Shown piece by piece: positions 61,424 to 64,000 of a stretch of 64,000 nucleotides of DNA. Under the pieces are notes generated by a model. It saw nothing but the letters and a program-made list of their open reading frames with translations, did no database searches and was not told the origin of the DNA. The DNA lies in NCBI RefSeq assembly GCF_014646695.1, contig NZ_BMNT01000036.1, positions 24,352 to 88,351 of the forward strand. Reading direction: 5' to 3'. Made by a program: the position numbers and the translations under genes. Position 1 is the first letter of the stretch, and every line of letters begins with the position of its first letter. The stretch comes from Sphaerisporangium melleum (GTDB lineage: Bacteria; Actinomycetota; Actinomycetes; Streptosporangiales; Streptosporangiaceae).

Positions 61424-62857
61424 ATGGAGCCCGCATTGGACGGATTCATCGGGCGCGAGCGGGAGTTGGCCACCCTGACGCGCATGCTGCGCCGCACCGA
61501 GACAGGAGGGCGAGCGGGCCGTCCGGGACGAGCGGTACTCATGCGCGGCAGGCGACGGGTCGGCAAGTCCCGTCTCGCCGAGGAGTTCATCGGACGGGCC
61601 GATGTGCCCCATCTGTTCTTCACCGCCTCAGCGCAGCCGACCCTCCAGGCCGACCTCGCGCTCTTCACCGAGGCCGTGAGCTCGTCCAGCCTGCCGGGGG
61701 CCCGGCTCTTCCGCGAGCAGTCCCCCCGCAGTTGGGACGCCGCGCTGCACCTGATGGCGGCGGCCTTGCCCGTCGACCGGCCGAGCGTGGTGGTCATCGA
61801 CGAGATGCCCTACCTCATCGCGAACGACCCGGGGTTCGAGGGAACGCTGCAGAAGGTGTACGACCGGGAACTCTCCAAACGGCCGGTGCTGCTGCTGTGC
61901 ATCGGCTCCGATCTGGCGATGATGGAGGCCCTCAACGAGTACGGCCGCCCTTTTCACCAGCGCGCCACCGAGATGGTGATCCCACCGCTCAGTCCCGCCG
62001 AGGTCGCCGAGATGCTCGCACTCCCCGCCGCCGAGGCGTTCGACGCCTATCTCGTGACGGGAGGGCTGCCCCTGGTCCTGGACGAGTGGCCGGACGGCAG
62101 CGGCGTGTTCGACTACCTCAGCGACGCCGTCACCGATCCGACGTCCGCACTGCTGGTGAGCGGCGAGCGGGCCATGGCGGCGGAGTTCCCTCCAGGGGCC
62201 ATGGCCCGGCAGGTGCTCACCGCGATCGGCTCAGGAGAGCGCAGCTTCTCGCTGATCGGGCGAGCGGCAGGCGGCCTGCCGCAGGCCTCGCTGAACCGCG
62301 CCCTGCATCTGCTCATCGGCAAACGAATGGTCGAATCGATCGTCCCGCTCTCCACCCGGCCGTCGAAAGAGGCCCGTTATCTGGTGGCGGATCCCCACCT
62401 GCGCTTCTGGCTCAGCTTCCTCGGACCGCACCTGGTGGAGATCGAACGCGGCAGAGGTGACCTCGTCCTGCAGCGCATCCGGCACTCGTGGACGGCGTGG
62501 CGGGGCCGGGCCATCGAACCGGTCGTACGGGAAGCGCTCTTCCGGCTACCCGCCGGCTTCCTGCCCGAAGGCACCGGAGCCGTCGGCGGCTACTGGACCC
62601 GCACCAATGACCCCGAGATCGACATCGTGACCGCCGATCGGGCACCCGTCGCCACGGCCATCACCGCGGTCGGCTCCATCAAGTGGCTGGAGAGCCGCCC
62701 GTTCGATGGACGAGATCTGAACCGGTTGCTGCTCCACCGCGCGCAGTTGCCAGGGGCGAGCGAGAACACGCCGCTTCTGGCCGTGTCGCGAAGCGGCGCC
62801 GGCGTGGACGGGGTGACCCTGATCGGCCCGGAGGACCTGCTCACGGCCTGGCGCTGA
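61424..62857 (+). CDS. AAA-type ATPase with DUF234-like C-terminus
   Basis: 477 residues from ATG at 61424. N-terminal FIGRERELATLTRML, Walker A RGRRRVGKSRL, Walker B VVVIDEMPYL, sensor region LCIGSDLAMMEAL, a winged-helix (GLPQASLNRALHLLIGKRMV) and a C-terminal segment with ATAITAVGSIKWLESRPF resembling a nuclease-like domain. Such ATPases, first noted in archaea, are orphan and often mobile; function is unresolved. The operator upstream and less biased codons set it apart from its neighbours. Confidence 0.85.
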   Translation: MEPALDGFIGRERELATLTRMLRRTETGGRAGRPGRAVLMRGRRRVGKSRLAEEFIGRADVPHLFFTASAQPTLQADLALFTEAVSSSSLPGARLFREQSPRSWDAALHLMAAALPVDRPSVVVIDEMPYLIANDPGFEGTLQKVYDRELSKRPVLLLCIGSDLAMMEALNEYGRPFHQRATEMVIPPLSPAEVAEMLALPAAEAFDAYLVTGGLPLVLDEWPDGSGVFDYLSDAVTDPTSALLVSGERAMAAEFPPGAMARQVLTAIGSGERSFSLIGRAAGGLPQASLNRALHLLIGKRMVESIVPLSTRPSKEARYLVADPHLRFWLSFLGPHLVEIERGRGDLVLQRIRHSWTAWRGRAIEPVVREALFRLPAGFLPEGTGAVGGYWTRTNDPEIDIVTADRAPVATAITAVGSIKWLESRPFDGRDLNRLLLHRAQLPGASENTPLLAVSRSGAGVDGVTLIGPEDLLTAWR

Positions 62858-63000
62858 CCCTGCCCGGCCTCCCCCGGCCCTCCCCGCTCCACGCTCGTCG
62901 CGAGTACGGGAAAGCCGAGCGACGACGTAGCGACCCCCTCAAGGCCGACCCTCGTCTGCCGGGCAACGCGGCGGGACGCTCCGTGCCAGGGCTGCGCCCG

Positions 63001-63957
63001 TCACCTTTGGCGGCCGCGGGGTTTGAGGCGGGTGGTGGGCAGGGGCGGGGCGGGGATGCGCGCGAGGGTGGTGCCCGGGACCTCGCCGAACGCCGAGCCC
63101 TCCTGCCACTCCTTGCGGAAGCGCTCGATCTCCTCGTGGCCGCGCCCGACGAAGTTCCACCACATGACGATCTGCTCCTCGAACGGCTCGCCGCCGATCA
63201 GCAGGACGCGGGAGGCCGCGGCGGCCGACAGCACCAGCTCCGAGCGGCCGCACCCCAGGTACAGCAGCGGGCCGGGCGGCAGCGGCGCGCCGTCGGCCTC
63301 CGCCTCGCCGGTGAGCGCCATGACCGCGTACTCGAAGTCCGGGCGCAGGGGGACGGCGACCCGTCCGCCCGGCTCGAAGGCCAGCTCGGCCCCGGTGAGC
63401 GGGGTGTGCACGGTCGCCGGCGAGGCGACGCCGGCCAGTTCACCGGCGAAGACCGTGATGGTCACTCCAGGCGCGGTGAGCACCGGCAGCGCCTCGTGGT
63501 GCTCGAAGGCGGGGTCGGCGTGCCGGGACGCCGCGGGCAGCGCCACCCAGAGCTGGACGCCGTGGATCAGCGCGTCCGGCTCCACGGACTCCTCGGCGTG
63601 CGAGATCGCGCGGCCCGCCGTCATCAGGTTGAGCTGCCCGGGGCTGATGAGCTGCTCGCTGCCGATGCTGTCGCGGTGCAACACCCGCCCCTGAAGCAGC
63701 CAGGTCACGGTCTGCAGCCCGGTGTGCGGATGCGGGCCCACGCTCATGGTGGCGCGCTCGGGGCCGTAGTGGTCCAGGAAGCACCACGCGCCGACCATCC
63801 GGCGCTCCCGCCCGGGAAGGTTGCGGGTGACCTTCATCCCCCGCGTGCCGCCGAGGACGACGTCCCGCCCGATCAGCTCCTCACGCACCGGCCCCTCGGC
63901 CGTCCCGTCCAGCCCGCCGCACACGGTCTCGCGCGGCTCCCGCTCCAGATCGCTCAC
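63001..63957 (-). CDS. Pirin-family protein
   Basis: 318 residues, bicupin. The N-terminal cupin has the metal site FLDHYGPERA...GPHPHTGLQTVTWLLQG and ISHAEES; the C-terminal cupin ends GGEPFEEQIVMWWNFVGRGHEE. Bacterial pirins bind Fe or other metal, and some oxidise quercetin or modulate pyruvate dehydrogenase. Start GTG at 63957. The last 43 nt of the window hold nothing recognisable. Confidence 0.92.
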   Translation of the reverse strand: MSDLEREPRETVCGGLDGTAEGPVREELIGRDVVLGGTRGMKVTRNLPGRERRMVGAWCFLDHYGPERATMSVGPHPHTGLQTVTWLLQGRVLHRDSIGSEQLISPGQLNLMTAGRAISHAEESVEPDALIHGVQLWVALPAASRHADPAFEHHEALPVLTAPGVTITVFAGELAGVASPATVHTPLTGAELAFEPGGRVAVPLRPDFEYAVMALTGEAEADGAPLPPGPLLYLGCGRSELVLSAAAASRVLLIGGEPFEEQIVMWWNFVGRGHEEIERFRKEWQEGSAFGEVPGTTLARIPAPPLPTTRLKPRGRQR

Positions 63958-64000
63958 TCCGCAACTGTACGACCCCGCCCGTCAGGCGACTTCCCTGCCT

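Overview
The window is GC-rich with actinobacterial codon usage, GTG/TTG starts and GGAGG-type ribosome binding sites. Gene content (two P450s, an Spo0M-like protein, a LAL regulator with a TTA codon, glgA/glgC, and nrdAB with a cobalamin riboswitch and NrdR boxes) points to a filamentous actinomycete, perhaps of the Streptosporangiales. The lineage is an inference from content only.

Region 1 (about 0.02-13.4 kb): a tRNA-Val(GAC), then what I read as one ribosomal-peptide (RiPP) biosynthetic cluster built from two divergent operons. Each operon begins with its own precursor gene. The two precursors are alike and share an unchanged AMLCACGLWSG segment near the C-terminus. The leftward operon carries precursor 1, an ABC exporter pair, YcaO, TfuA (the thioamide-forming pair) and a P450. 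The rightward operon carries precursor 2, a radical SAM/SPASM enzyme, a PqqD-like recognition protein, a flavin monooxygenase and an S9 oligopeptidase. A small LuxR-type regulator lies between them. Both precursor promoters carry the same inverted repeat (CCCCACG-TT-CGTGGG), the same CATACT -10-like box and the same spacings. The cluster combines thioamidation with radical SAM chemistry and is the most interesting part of the window.

Region 2 (13.4-24 kb): mostly housekeeping or accessory single genes. These include a lipoprotein metallopeptidase, two SRPBCC-related genes (one apparently 5'-truncated), a LacI regulator divergent from a secreted 5'-nucleotidase, a CoA-transferase, an Spo0M-like protein and an ABC exporter. 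Long perfect hairpins serve as terminators.

Region 3 (24-32.7 kb): a CDGSH Fe-S protein overlapping a glycosyltransferase tail-to-tail, an iron-dependent redox enzyme, and a 46-residue secreted Asp/Trp/Tyr-rich peptide. There follow a DUF1996 protein with a Q/N/G-rich linker, tandem paralogous lipoproteins, and a P450-ferredoxin pair divergent from a TetR regulator.

Region 4 (32.9-49.9 kb): a LAL-type regulator, then an overlapping trio (Cys-nucleophile alpha/beta hydrolase, GMC oxidase, unknown partner). Next come a DUF4142 protein, an ECF sigma/anti-sigma pair and a two-gene redox unit (ferric-reductase-like membrane protein plus NuoF-ferredoxin fusion). A GNAT protein, a two-component system with a perfect inverted repeat in its promoter, a membrane acyltransferase and a laccase-domain protein complete it.

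Region 5 (50-64 kb): divergent glgA/glgC, a beta-helix membrane protein and an MscS channel. Then nrdAB under apparent dual control (tandem NrdR boxes plus cobalamin riboswitch), a TctC-like lipoprotein, an orphan ATPase behind a 33-bp palindrome, and a pirin. No CRISPR array, rRNA, transposase or integrase was seen.
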